Counted from the first letter of the stretch, positions 53,899 to 62,329 are shown. The stretch: 64,000 nt of DNA from Bacillota bacterium (GCA_023402845.1 JAEYFP010000016.1:248001-312000), one strand, 5' to 3'. Notes: generated by a model not told the origin, from the letters alone. Numbers and translations are program-made.

Positions 53899-55056
53899 AT
53901 GAAACTGGAAGTATTTTTTGATTATACTTGTCCTTACTGTTATTTGGCTTTTCATGATCTAAAACAAATTCTGCCAAAGTATCCCGAAATTACCATACAA
54001 TGGCGCCCCTGTGAAATCAATCCGCAGACAGAACCCCGGATGTCAGACTGGGATGAAGCTTCCCCGCGGCTCATTGAGCTGAGGCCTCGCCTAAAAGAAG
54101 CCGGCTTGTCCATTCAGCGTCCATTTGAACCCCGCAATTACACGGGTATGGCGATTCAGGGATTGTTGATTCTGAATGATCAGGGGGCGGACACTACACG
54201 TTACAATGATGCAGTATTTGCCGCCGTGTTTCTGAATGGCAAAGACATCGAAAGCATAGATGTACTTACTGATTGCGCCGTCTTAGCCGGAGGAGATGCC
54301 GATGCCTTTCGCCACGCATTGGTTTCGGAAGCATATAAGGAAAAACAGCTGGCATTGAATCAATATGCCTGGCAGGAAAATGCCTTGGATTCCGTCCCCT
54401 CATTTCGATTAGGTGATACCCGCTTAAACGCGGAATATGGAATTGGTGTGCTGCGGCAGCAGCTGGCAGAATTCATTGCAGGCAATAGGAACAAAAAAAT
54501 ACGCTGTACCTGGGCCGGTGATGATCCTCTCTACATTGATTACCACGACAACGAATGGGGCCGGCCTGTGCATAACGACAATAAACTGTTCGAAATGCTG
54601 ATTTTAGAAGGAATGCAGGCCGGACTGAGCTGGATTACCATCCTTCGCAAACGGGAGGCATACAGGATAGCCTTTGATCAATTTCATATTGATAAAATTT
54701 TAATGTATGATCATACTAAAATAGAAGAGCTGATGCAAAATGCGGGTATTATCCGAAATCGGCTGAAAATTAATTCTGTTATCACAAATGCGAAGGCATT
54801 CCGGCAAGTTCAAGAGGAATTCGGAAGTTTTGATGCCTTCCTTTGGCGCTATGTAAACGGCAAGCCCATTCAAAACCATTGGACAACAACTTCGGAGGTG
54901 CCCGCAACTACAGAGCTGTCCGATCTAATCAGCAAGGAACTTAAAAAGCGGGGCTTTAAATTCGTGGGATCAACGATTGTATATGCCTATATGCAGGCGG
55001 TCGGACTGGTAAACGATCATACGGTGGATTGCTTTGTCTATGCGGATGCGCCTTAG
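53899..55056 (+). CDS. tag: Fusion: DsbA-family oxidoreductase + DNA-3-methyladenine glycosylase I
   Basis: One unbroken frame of 385 residues holds two enzymes. Residues 1-195 are a DsbA/FrnE-type thioredoxin fold with active site CPYC (14-17) and helical insert. Residues 202-385 are a complete Tag glycosylase: CTWAGDDPLYIDYHDNEWG with the zinc Cys and His, the catalytic Glu in FEMLILEGMQAGLSW, and the last zinc ligands in NDHTVDC. Tag removes 3-methyladenine from DNA. The joint is short (GNRNKKIR). No stop, ribosome site or start separates the two parts, so the fusion looks real. GGAGG precedes the ATG, and msrA follows. Confidence 0.93.
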   Translation: MKLEVFFDYTCPYCYLAFHDLKQILPKYPEITIQWRPCEINPQTEPRMSDWDEASPRLIELRPRLKEAGLSIQRPFEPRNYTGMAIQGLLILNDQGADTTRYNDAVFAAVFLNGKDIESIDVLTDCAVLAGGDADAFRHALVSEAYKEKQLALNQYAWQENALDSVPSFRLGDTRLNAEYGIGVLRQQLAEFIAGNRNKKIRCTWAGDDPLYIDYHDNEWGRPVHNDNKLFEMLILEGMQAGLSWITILRKREAYRIAFDQFHIDKILMYDHTKIEELMQNAGIIRNRLKINSVITNAKAFRQVQEEFGSFDAFLWRYVNGKPIQNHWTTTSEVPATTELSDLISKELKKRGFKFVGSTIVYAYMQAVGLVNDHTVDCFVYADAP

Positions 55057-55081
55057 AAAAACTAAGGAATGGAGGATTACT

Positions 55082-55630
55082 ATGTCAGAAATTTATTTTG
55101 CAGGGGGTTGTTTTTGGGGACTGGAAAAATACCTTTCCTCGATTCGCGGAGTTGAGTCAACACAAGTGGGGTATGCCAACGGAGACACCCGGAATCCTAC
55201 CTATGAAGAAGTTTGCAATCAAAATACGGGACACGCCGAGACAGTATCTGTCATTTACCATCCCGATGTTGTTACACTTGAATTCCTGCTGGAACTCTAT
55301 TACGAAGCAATTGATCCTGTATCGCACAACCGGCAGGGCGGCGATGCGGGCAAGCAATACCGAACCGGTATCTATTATGTCAACCAAGAGGACCTTCCTG
55401 TAATTACACACTCCATTGCAGGACTCCAAACGCGTTATAGCAAGCCTGTTGCCATTGAGGTGATGCCGCTTCGCAATTTCACCGCTGCGGAAGAATACCA
55501 CCAAAAATATCTGGATAAAAATCCGGGCGGATATTGCCATATCGGAAAGAAACAGTTCGAAAAGGCGGCGAAAGCTATTGTGAATCCCGCCGCATATCCT
55601 GTGCCGGACACGGAAAGTCTGCGCATTTAG
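55082..55630 (+). CDS. msrA: Peptide-methionine (S)-S-oxide reductase MsrA
   Basis: The protein is 182 residues from the ATG at 55082, behind TGGAGG. The active site GGCFWGLEKY, the QVGYANGDTRNPTYEEVC segment and HAETV are typical. It repairs oxidised methionine using thioredoxin. It lies 25 bases after the DsbA-Tag gene, so the two are probably cotranscribed as a stress-repair unit. Its last four bases overlap the convergent AlkZ-related gene. Confidence 0.96.
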   Translation: MSEIYFAGGCFWGLEKYLSSIRGVESTQVGYANGDTRNPTYEEVCNQNTGHAETVSVIYHPDVVTLEFLLELYYEAIDPVSHNRQGGDAGKQYRTGIYYVNQEDLPVITHSIAGLQTRYSKPVAIEVMPLRNFTAAEEYHQKYLDKNPGGYCHIGKKQFEKAAKAIVNPAAYPVPDTESLRI

Positions 55631-56334
55631 CCCATGATGAACTTTAAAGCCTTCTTTAATTCCGTATCAGGATTTAGAACAAAGACCTGATCCATAATCG
55701 CCTTTATCGATTCATCTTTATTTAGCTTTACTGCTTTTTCAAATACACTTTGTCCCCAAAAATGTTCTGTTGTGCAAAAAACTGTAGAGGACCAGCCATA
55801 TTCCTCTCCCTGCCGGGAAATTTTATGTTGTCTCCCGCACATAGTCAAATACATTTTCATCTGCAGTTCCACTAATGCCCTGTTAAATTGGGACTTCTCC
55901 TCTTTACCAAACCCTGTAAGCTGTTTGATCGCGTGCAGAGGCAGTGCTTTATGTTCAAGAACCGCACTATAAATACGCTTGGCAGAATTACTGATTGTTC
56001 CGTTTGAATATGCTTCCTCAAAGCTAATATTACCTCGTCTGGCGGCAATAAAATAAGGCGCCCAGGCTTCTGTCATATAACCACTTTTTTTAAAAAAAAC
56101 TTTGCCATAAGCGATATCGCTTCGCTCATCCAATACACGCATACGCCACTCCCACGGGTCGGTTTCCGGTTCGGCAGTGTGCCATTGCACGGGAGTATCA
56201 TAAGGCGGTTCTTCCTCCCAATTCCATGGTATCAGCGAAAATATTCCCTCGCTATTTCCTCCTCCCATGGTAAAACCCGCCTGCAGCAGGTTGTCTACAA
56301 AGTCATTGTAATTCATTATTTGTTTTATATGCAT
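55627..56334 (-). CDS. AlkZ-related protein
   Basis: This 235-residue protein starts MHIKQIMNYNDFVDNLLQAGF and has a conserved block EGIFSLIPWNWEEEPPYDTPVQWH, then DPWEWRMRVLDE and KVFFKKSGYMTEAWAPYF. I recognise these as the family annotated as AlkZ-related, distant relatives of the AlkZ interstrand-crosslink glycosylases with winged-helix repeats. It lacks much of full-length AlkZ, so activity is uncertain. A GGGGGAAG ribosome site precedes the ATG. It lies tail to tail with msrA beside the Tag fusion. Confidence 0.75.
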   Translation of the reverse strand: MHIKQIMNYNDFVDNLLQAGFTMGGGNSEGIFSLIPWNWEEEPPYDTPVQWHTAEPETDPWEWRMRVLDERSDIAYGKVFFKKSGYMTEAWAPYFIAARRGNISFEEAYSNGTISNSAKRIYSAVLEHKALPLHAIKQLTGFGKEEKSQFNRALVELQMKMYLTMCGRQHKISRQGEEYGWSSTVFCTTEHFWGQSVFEKAVKLNKDESIKAIMDQVFVLNPDTELKKALKFIMG

Positions 56335-56475
56335 TTTTTCTTCCCCCTTTTTGTTTTAAGTATACCATACCGAACACGACATCAGTTCGTCCTGTTTAAC
56401 CAATTACAGTCATTAACCGAAGCGAAGCTGCATAGGCTTAATAACTAAGTCCATGCAGCTTTCATAATAAAGGAT

Positions 56476-57006
56476 GTGATTTACATATTATCTCTCGATT
56501 TTTTAATTTTAAATTTTATTTATGACAATTGCAGAACAGATTCACTTGATGTGCTTATGCCTTTTATCACAATGCTTGGCAATTCGGGGGCCATTTGGAT
56601 CGCACTTTCCCTCTGTCTGTTAATCAGTAAAAAACATCGGAAAGCGGGTATTGCCCTATGCTGTGCACTGATATTAGAGGTGATTGTCTGCAACGGTATC
56701 TTGAAACCGTCCTTTGCCCGCATCCGTCCCTGCAGCATCAATACCTCGGTCAAACTGTTAATAGCATGTCCAAAAGACTTTTCATTCCCCTCGGGGCATA
56801 CGGCCGCTTCTTTCACGGCAGTATCCGCGCTGTATTTTTGCCGGCAAAAACTATGGCTGCCTGCACTGCTTCTGGCATCTCTTATTTCTTTCTCACGGCT
56901 TTATCTTTATGTGCATTATCCGTCTGACATCATTGCCGGCACATTACTTGGTGTTATATGCGGGTTGATAGGAAGCCGGTTGTCAAAATTGAACGTTCCT
57001 AACTAG
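56476..57006 (+). CDS. PAP2 family phosphatase
   Basis: The protein has about 176 residues and five to six membrane segments. The three phosphatase motifs are present: KPSFARIRPCS, FPSGHTAASF and SRLYLYVHYPSD. Such enzymes dephosphorylate undecaprenyl pyrophosphate or phosphatidic acid at the membrane. The start is unclear: GTG at 56476 is too close to AAAGGA, and no in-frame ATG or TTG follows soon. Its end overlaps the convergent sodA gene by four bases. Confidence 0.9.
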   Translation: MIYILSLDFLILNFIYDNCRTDSLDVLMPFITMLGNSGAIWIALSLCLLISKKHRKAGIALCCALILEVIVCNGILKPSFARIRPCSINTSVKLLIACPKDFSFPSGHTAASFTAVSALYFCRQKLWLPALLLASLISFSRLYLYVHYPSDIIAGTLLGVICGLIGSRLSKLNVPN

Positions 57007-57623
57007 TTACCGCTCTGAACTCGTTCATAGTTGTCCGCCACCGCTTTCCAATTAATAACATTGTAAAACGCTTTTACATAGTCGGCTCGAAGATTTCTGT
57101 ACTTAAGATAATAGGCGTGTTCCCATACATCTATTCCCAAAATAGGGACGAATTCCGTTCCCTCCATGAGGGGGTTGTCCTGATTCGGGCTGGAGGAAAG
57201 CCTAAGCTTGCCATTCCGGTCTGCGGACAGCCATGCCCATCCGGATCCAAACTGACCGACAGCAAGTCCGCTCAGCTTTTCCTGAAAAGCAGAATAGCTT
57301 CCAAATTCCTTTTCCAGCATTTTTGCAAAGACGTTCGTCGGTTCCCCGCCTCCATTTGGATCAATGGTAGAAAAATAAAGGTTATGGTTGTAATAACCGC
57401 CACCGTTGTTGCGAAGGGTCTGGCGAAGTGAAACATCCGAAATCGTATCGAGAGAGGACAGCAGTTCCTGAATGTCTTTATTGATGCCGGCCTTTTGTAC
57501 GGCATCGTTCAGGTTTTTGGTATATGCCGCATGGTGCTTGGAATAGTGAGTTTCCATTGTCAGTGCATCGATGTGCGGTTCCAGGGCATCATAGGAATAG
57601 GGTAAATTATATTGTGTATACAT
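57003..57623 (-). CDS. sodA: Superoxide dismutase (Fe/Mn)
   Basis: The protein has 206 residues with YDALEPHIDALTMETHYSKHHAAYTKNLN (metal His residues), LGIDVWEHAYYLKYRN (metal Asp and His) and GSGWAWL. It converts superoxide to peroxide and oxygen in the cytoplasm. Motifs do not settle Fe versus Mn. TTGGAGG precedes the ATG. Its promoter carries the same GTTAG-N6-CTAAC box as the ECF operon, implying metal control. Confidence 0.96.
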   Translation of the reverse strand: MYTQYNLPYSYDALEPHIDALTMETHYSKHHAAYTKNLNDAVQKAGINKDIQELLSSLDTISDVSLRQTLRNNGGGYYNHNLYFSTIDPNGGGEPTNVFAKMLEKEFGSYSAFQEKLSGLAVGQFGSGWAWLSADRNGKLRLSSSPNQDNPLMEGTEFVPILGIDVWEHAYYLKYRNLRADYVKAFYNVINWKAVADNYERVQSGN

Positions 57624-57648
57624 AGGAATACCTCCAATCTGTTATTAT

Positions 57649-57705
57649 GTTAGTCATAACTAACTGTATCATCTCCATTATAACCGTTTTATATTCAAAA
57701 TGCAA
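57649..57705 (-). promoter_or_regulatory. sodA promoter with metal-repressor-like box
   Basis: On the minus strand TTGCAT (57705-57700) and TATAAT (57682-57677) are 17 bases apart. GTTAG-N6-CTAAC lies at 57664-57649, just past the expected start of transcription, matching its position in the ECF operon promoter. Confidence 0.7.
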
Positions 57706-57754
57706 GAGAAGCAGGGTCATTTTAATTTGTCTGGAAAAATTCCAATAGAAATGC

Positions 57755-57760
57755 TATGAT
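57755..57760 (+). promoter_or_regulatory. Extended -10 of the ABC operon at 57879
   Basis: TGC-TATGAT is an extended -10 element with a poor -35. Transcription would start near 57767, exactly where repeat copy 3 begins. Confidence 0.45.
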
Positions 57761-57767
57761 GCTGTAA

Positions 57768-57854
57768 GAACAAAAGTGTGCTTCGCACGCGCACTCTCGC
57801 GATCATTTACTCCGGCAGCACAGCTTTTGTTCTGCGTGCGAAGCTGCGCATAAA
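57768..57854 (+). repeat. Dispersed structured repeat, copy 3
   Basis: This 87-base copy shares the arms GAACAAAAGTGTGCT / AGCACAGCTTTTGTTC and the GAAGCTGCGCATAAA end with copies 1 and 2. It has a four-base insertion that lengthens the loop-to-3' pairing (CTTCGCACGC against GCGTGCGAAG). It occupies almost the whole 5' leader of the following ABC transporter gene. Confidence 0.8.
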
Positions 57855-57878
57855 AGATGATTGATGGGGTGTAAATTG

Positions 57879-58586
57879 ATGGAACTGATTATTCATGAGC
57901 TCCGAAAAAAATTTGAAAAGAAAGAGGTTCTAAAAGGTGCCTCTTTTACTTTTAAAAAGGGGAAAATTTACGGGCTGCTGGGGCGTAATGGTGCCGGAAA
58001 AACCACACTTTTTAACTGCATTAACGAAGATCTCCGTATTGACGGCGGCAGCTTTGAAATTGATGAGAATGGAATTCGGCGTCCTGTCGTGTCCGGAGAT
58101 ATCGGTTATGTCCTCTCTACGCCCGTAGTACCCGAATTTCTTACCGGACGGGAATTTTTGAAATTTTTTATGGATATCAATAAAAAACAAATAAAGGATA
58201 TCCGCACAATTGATGAATACTTTGATTCCATGCGAATTGACCAGGAGGACAGGGACAAGCTGCTCAAGGACTATTCCCACGGAATGAAAAACAAAATGCA
58301 GATGCTGGTCAATTTCATTGCCAACCCCTATATTTTGCTGCTGGATGAACCGCTTACCTCCTTCGATGTTGTGGTCGCGGACGAAATGAAGCAGCTGCTT
58401 CGTCAGCTGAAAGAAGAGCACATCATTATTTTTTCTACGCACATCATGGAACTGGCACTGGACTTATGCGACGAAATTGTCATTTTGAACGAAGGGGTCC
58501 TGGAAGAAATCCAGAAAGAAAATCTTGATCATACCGCCTTTAAAGACAAGATTATCGCAGCCCTGCGAGGTGAAACGCATGATTAA
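57879..58586 (+). CDS. ABC transporter ATPase
   Basis: The protein is 235 residues from the ATG at 57879, with GGGGTG eight bases upstream. It has Walker A GRNGAGKTT, a YSHGMKNKMQMLVNF signature (LSGGQ replaced by YSHGM) and Walker B ILLLDEPLTSFDV. It pairs with the large permease gene that overlaps its end. The unusual signature is seen in the ABC-2-type exporters of unknown substrate in Firmicutes. Its leader contains repeat copy 3. Confidence 0.92.
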   Translation: MELIIHELRKKFEKKEVLKGASFTFKKGKIYGLLGRNGAGKTTLFNCINEDLRIDGGSFEIDENGIRRPVVSGDIGYVLSTPVVPEFLTGREFLKFFMDINKKQIKDIRTIDEYFDSMRIDQEDRDKLLKDYSHGMKNKMQMLVNFIANPYILLLDEPLTSFDVVVADEMKQLLRQLKEEHIIIFSTHIMELALDLCDEIVILNEGVLEEIQKENLDHTAFKDKIIAALRGETHD

Positions 58587-60168
58587 AACCTTTGCTGCTT
58601 CTTTTCGGCTGCGTAATACCTACAAAACCAACAGCATCATTTATACCCTGAAATCTATTCCTCTGGTAAAAAATCTGCTGCCCGGTTCACTGTACGCCAG
58701 TACCGAACTGAAAGTTTTCTCTACTATTATCAGCATCCTGATGGAAATTGGCTCAATCTTTCTCGGAAAGGTTCTCTATCTGCTGGTAATGGTATTTGGA
58801 CCTTTGGCCCTGCTTAAGATCCTATCGCCCGCAATCGTTGTACCGGAGGCATTTGTCCACGTTTTCTTTTTCCTTACCCTGATAGGGGGGCTGCTGAATA
58901 CACATCTGTTCAACCCGACTAAGGACAAGTATTACGCTATATTTCTGATGCGCATGGATGCACGGGAATATACCCTGTCCAACTACCTTTACTTTCTTCT
59001 GAAAATGGTAATAGGGTTTTTTCCATTTACTCTATTGTTTGGAGGTTTAGCGGGAATAAGCATGGCAAGCCGATTGGCTATGCCCCTGCTGGTCTGCGGT
59101 GTCAAACTGATTGTTGCGGCGATTACACTGTATGATTGCCGTGACGGTGAAAAGGTCCGCAACGAGAACTTACCTTCTGTAATCGTTTGGACCGGAACTG
59201 CGCTTCTGCTGATTGCCGCTTATCTGCCGCTCTTCCTCGGATACTTGATGAACGAAGCAATTTTTCTTGCTCTCATTGGAATGATTGTTGTAATAGGTAT
59301 TTTTTGCCTTATATATATCTGGCAGTTTAAAAAGTATCGTACCATTTATCAAATTTTGCTGACTTCAAATGAAATGGTAATGAATACGGTAACTCCTGCG
59401 AAGATAACGCAAAATACGTATCATAAGAAAATTGAAACAGATTTGAACCAGACCAGCAGCAAATCAGGATATGCTTATTTCAACGAGCTTTTCATGAAGC
59501 GCCATTCTAAAATGCTGACCAAGGCCGCTAAGAAAATTGCACTGATTCTGGCAGGACTGTTGAGCGCCGCAATAACGGCCGGAATTTATATGCCTGAAAT
59601 CAGGCTGAAAACGAATGAACTGCTGCTGACCTACTTCCCATATTCACTTTTCCTCATGTATTTCGTGAATCGAGGCAAGGGAATAACGGCGGCATTGTTC
59701 ATGAATTGCGATCACAGCATGCTGACCTATCGTATGTACCGGCAGCCCAAAGCCATTTTATCCCTGTTTGCAGAACGGCTGAAGTATATTTCGGTGATTA
59801 ATCTACTGCCCGCGGCAATTCTCGCTTTTGGTCTTCCGCTTGTGCTGTATTTCTCAGGCGGAACCGAAAACCCGCTTAATTATATAATTCTATTTATTTC
59901 AATCTTTGCGATGTCTGTGTTTTTTTCGGTCCATACACTGGTGCTCTACTACCTTTTGCAGCCATACAACGACAAAATGGAGACAAAAAGCCCGGCTTAT
60001 GTGGTTTTGGATATGGTTACCTATTACGTATGCTTTTTTGCGGCAGGAAAGACAGTATCCACCCTGACCTTCGGCATTGGCGTCACGGCATTCTGCGTTC
60101 TGTATATCATAACGGCATTGGTTCTGGTTTATCGCTTCGCTCCAAAGACATTTAAGCTGAGGCTTTAA
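58579..60168 (+). CDS. Large ABC-type membrane permease, unknown substrate
   Basis: The protein is 529 residues from the ATG at 58579, behind GAGGTGA, and overlaps the ATPase gene. It has about 12 hydrophobic segments with two soluble stretches (around 270-305). There is no conserved motif I can name. With the ATPase it forms a two-gene exporter. It ends 12 bases before the convergent Fur-family gene. Confidence 0.85.
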   Translation: MIKTFAASFRLRNTYKTNSIIYTLKSIPLVKNLLPGSLYASTELKVFSTIISILMEIGSIFLGKVLYLLVMVFGPLALLKILSPAIVVPEAFVHVFFFLTLIGGLLNTHLFNPTKDKYYAIFLMRMDAREYTLSNYLYFLLKMVIGFFPFTLLFGGLAGISMASRLAMPLLVCGVKLIVAAITLYDCRDGEKVRNENLPSVIVWTGTALLLIAAYLPLFLGYLMNEAIFLALIGMIVVIGIFCLIYIWQFKKYRTIYQILLTSNEMVMNTVTPAKITQNTYHKKIETDLNQTSSKSGYAYFNELFMKRHSKMLTKAAKKIALILAGLLSAAITAGIYMPEIRLKTNELLLTYFPYSLFLMYFVNRGKGITAALFMNCDHSMLTYRMYRQPKAILSLFAERLKYISVINLLPAAILAFGLPLVLYFSGGTENPLNYIILFISIFAMSVFFSVHTLVLYYLLQPYNDKMETKSPAYVVLDMVTYYVCFFAAGKTVSTLTFGIGVTAFCVLYIITALVLVYRFAPKTFKLRL

Positions 60169-60180
60169 AATTGATGACAA

Positions 60181-60594
60181 TCAAGTGGATCTGCAATCCT
60201 TGCAAAGCCCAAATATTTCTAAATTGTGTCCTAAAACCTGAAAATTCTCATCCTCAAGCTTTGGATTAAACCTCTCCATCGGGCAGTTGTCCATTGCGAT
60301 GATTTTACGGCAATTCACGCAGACAGCATAATGCTTATGCTTAAAACGGTTTAATTCATACATAGCCATTTCATTATTCATCACATTAATTTTGATTGCG
60401 ATTCCCTTTTCTACAAAAAGCTCCAGAACCCGGTAGACGGTGGACATCCAGGCTGCGCCCCCACTTTTTTCTATTTGGGAGCATATATTCACGGCACTTA
60501 GGGGTTTGTCGGAATTTTCGAGAACCGAGAGCACACTTTCGCGCTGCCGTGTTTTCTTGATCCCTGCCGGCCAAATGTTTTGCTTCTCTTTCAC
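60181..60594 (-). CDS. zur: Fur family metalloregulator, probable Zur
   Basis: The protein is 137 residues if GTG at 60594 is the start (GGAGG eight bases upstream); an ATG at 60609 has its ribosome site touching it. The winged HTH includes SGGAAWMSTVYRVLELFVEKGI, and the structural zinc site is CVNCRKI...FGLCKDC (two Cys-x-x-Cys). The gene lies next to znuB, znuC and znuA and its promoter carries a candidate box that also occurs before znuA, which points to zinc rather than iron or peroxide sensing. Confidence 0.9.
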   Translation of the reverse strand: MKEKQNIWPAGIKKTRQRESVLSVLENSDKPLSAVNICSQIEKSGGAAWMSTVYRVLELFVEKGIAIKINVMNNEMAMYELNRFKHKHYAVCVNCRKIIAMDNCPMERFNPKLEDENFQVLGHNLEIFGLCKDCRST

Positions 60595-60627
60595 TGCAAT
60601 TACCTCCATCCTTTCTATATGACACTC

Positions 60628-60679
60628 AAATGCGTTTTATTCTCATTTAGATTATATAAAGCAGCACGCACAAAGTCAA
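60628..60679 (-). promoter_or_regulatory. Promoter of the Zur-like gene with candidate Zur box
   Basis: On the minus strand TTGACT (60679-60674) and TATAAT (60656-60651) are 17 bases apart. On the plus strand AAATGCG-N7-CTCATTT (60628-60648) covers the start of transcription and would serve autorepression. Confidence 0.65.
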
Positions 60680-60717
60680 GGTTTTGCAGGCATCGCTATT
60701 AGGCAAAGGATGAGAGG

Positions 60718-61539
60718 TCATTTGCGGCGGGCAATGCGAATGACGGATTGCAGCCTTTTTGAAAGCAATACCAGTACAAGTACGGCAACAGAAATCAAAG
60801 CCGTAAATCCACCGGGCGCCACATTGAGATAATACGAAAGAAACAGCCCTGACATGATGTCAATAAAGCTGAAAACAACAGAAAATATCAGGGTAAGCTT
60901 GAAACCCTTCCCGAGCTGCAGCGCCGTGGCAACAGGAAGCGCAATCATGGAGCTGAGTACCAGTACGCCGACAATTTGAATGGATACGGAAATAGCAGAA
61001 GCAACGAGGATTGAAAAGATATAATTAATCAGTCGAACCTTCACACCCGCCACCTTGGCAGCCTCTTCGTCGTATGCAATATAAATCATTTGATGATATA
61101 AAAAAATCAGCGTCAGAACGGAAATTACACTCAGGACCATTACCATAATCATATCAAATTGGGTTACCGTCAGGATGCTTCCAAACAAGAACGAATTTGC
61201 ATTTGCATGAAGCTTTCCGGAGCTCATAATCGTAACAGCCGTACCTACACTCAGGGAAAGCACAATTGCGAGGATTAAATCGGTATATTTTTTGAAGTAA
61301 CTGCGCAGAAATTCAATCAACACGCCGCAGAGGGATGTAAAAATAAATGCACCGAGTATGGGAGGCTGATTACTGATTAAACCGATTGTGACACCGGCCA
61401 ACGACGCGTGTGACAAAGCGTCTCCGATCATCGAATAGCGGCGAAGCACTAAAAAAATCCCGATACAAGGGCATAAAATTGATATAAATACAGACGCGAT
61501 AATCGCATTTTGCATAAAAGTATAACTAAATATTGTCAT
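60718..61539 (-). CDS. znuB: Zinc ABC transporter permease ZnuB
   Basis: The protein has 273 residues and eight to nine membrane segments. It is of the metal ABC-3 type: PCIGIFLVLRRYSMIGDALSHASLAGVTIGLISNQPP is the conserved region with Asp/His contacts, and AAKVAGVKVRLINYIFSILVA the second landmark. It moves zinc or manganese delivered by the lipoprotein ZnuA. The gene overlaps the znuC end by 14 bases and is followed by the Fur-family gene. Confidence 0.95.
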   Translation of the reverse strand: MTIFSYTFMQNAIIASVFISILCPCIGIFLVLRRYSMIGDALSHASLAGVTIGLISNQPPILGAFIFTSLCGVLIEFLRSYFKKYTDLILAIVLSLSVGTAVTIMSSGKLHANANSFLFGSILTVTQFDMIMVMVLSVISVLTLIFLYHQMIYIAYDEEAAKVAGVKVRLINYIFSILVASAISVSIQIVGVLVLSSMIALPVATALQLGKGFKLTLIFSVVFSFIDIMSGLFLSYYLNVAPGGFTALISVAVLVLVLLSKRLQSVIRIARRK

Positions 61540-62203
61540 TGTCTTTCCCTCTGTTATTCAAGAATTCATCTGCATACTGCCGGGGAGTGCAAAGATGTCC
61601 GCGTCCGCCCGCCAGATGGTAGATCAATGTTGAATTTGAAATAGCGGCATCCAAATTGTGTTCTACGGAAACAATGGTAACACCGTTTTCTTTATTTATT
61701 TTCCTGATCAAGCCATAGATTTCTTTTTGGCTGCCTATATCTACCCCTGTCGAGGGTTCATCCAGAATCACCAGCTCCGGATTTCCTATCAGCGACCGTG
61801 CAATCAATATTTTTTGACTTTGCCCGCCGGAAAGATCACCCATCAAAGCATCTGTAAAATCAGACATCCCAACCTGTTCAAGCGCTTCCGTTATGATGTT
61901 CCTGCCATTAATCTTTAACAGCCTGCGATAGGAACTTAACGCCTCATACACCGTAATAGGGAAATTGGAATTAGCAAAATCCTTCTTTTGCGGAACATAC
62001 CCGATTCGCTTTGTCTGTATCATAATACTCCCTGATGTGGGTTTTATGAACTTTAAAATGAGCCTCATTAACGTGCTCTTCCCGCTGCCGTTTTCACCCA
62101 CCACCGAAATATACTCGCCGGCGTCTATTTCCAAATCAATCCCTTCCAGCACATATGGCGGGGAATCTGTATAGGAAAAGAAAAGATTTTCTGCCTTGAT
62201 CAT
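61526..62203 (-). CDS. znuC: Zinc ABC transporter ATPase ZnuC
   Basis: The protein is 225 residues from the ATG at 62203, chosen for the AAGGGTG upstream; an in-frame ATG lies at 62233. Walker A GENGSGKST, LSGGQSQKILIARSL and LVILDEPSTGVD are present, and the segment TKRIGYVPQKKD is usual for metal-type ATPases. It is divergent from znuA across a 126-base regulatory region. Confidence 0.95.
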   Translation of the reverse strand: MIKAENLFFSYTDSPPYVLEGIDLEIDAGEYISVVGENGSGKSTLMRLILKFIKPTSGSIMIQTKRIGYVPQKKDFANSNFPITVYEALSSYRRLLKINGRNIITEALEQVGMSDFTDALMGDLSGGQSQKILIARSLIGNPELVILDEPSTGVDIGSQKEIYGLIRKINKENGVTIVSVEHNLDAAISNSTLIYHLAGGRGHLCTPRQYADEFLNNRGKDNDNI

Positions 62204-62243
62204 GAACGACACCCTTCCCTTCTGTAAAAGCATTACTTTTTAC

Positions 62244-62300
62244 TTGACAAATAAATTTATACGAACTAACATATATTATAAATGCAAATGAGTTGCAATT
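62244..62300 (+). promoter_or_regulatory. znuA promoter with candidate Zur box
   Basis: TTGACA (62244-62249), 17 bases, TAACAT (62267-62272). AAATGCA-N7-TGCAATT (62280-62300) covers the expected start of transcription and has the same 7-7-7 layout as the box before the Fur-family gene. Confidence 0.6.
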
Positions 62301-62329
62301 GCAAGTAAATTTTTCAGGAGGTATTTGAT

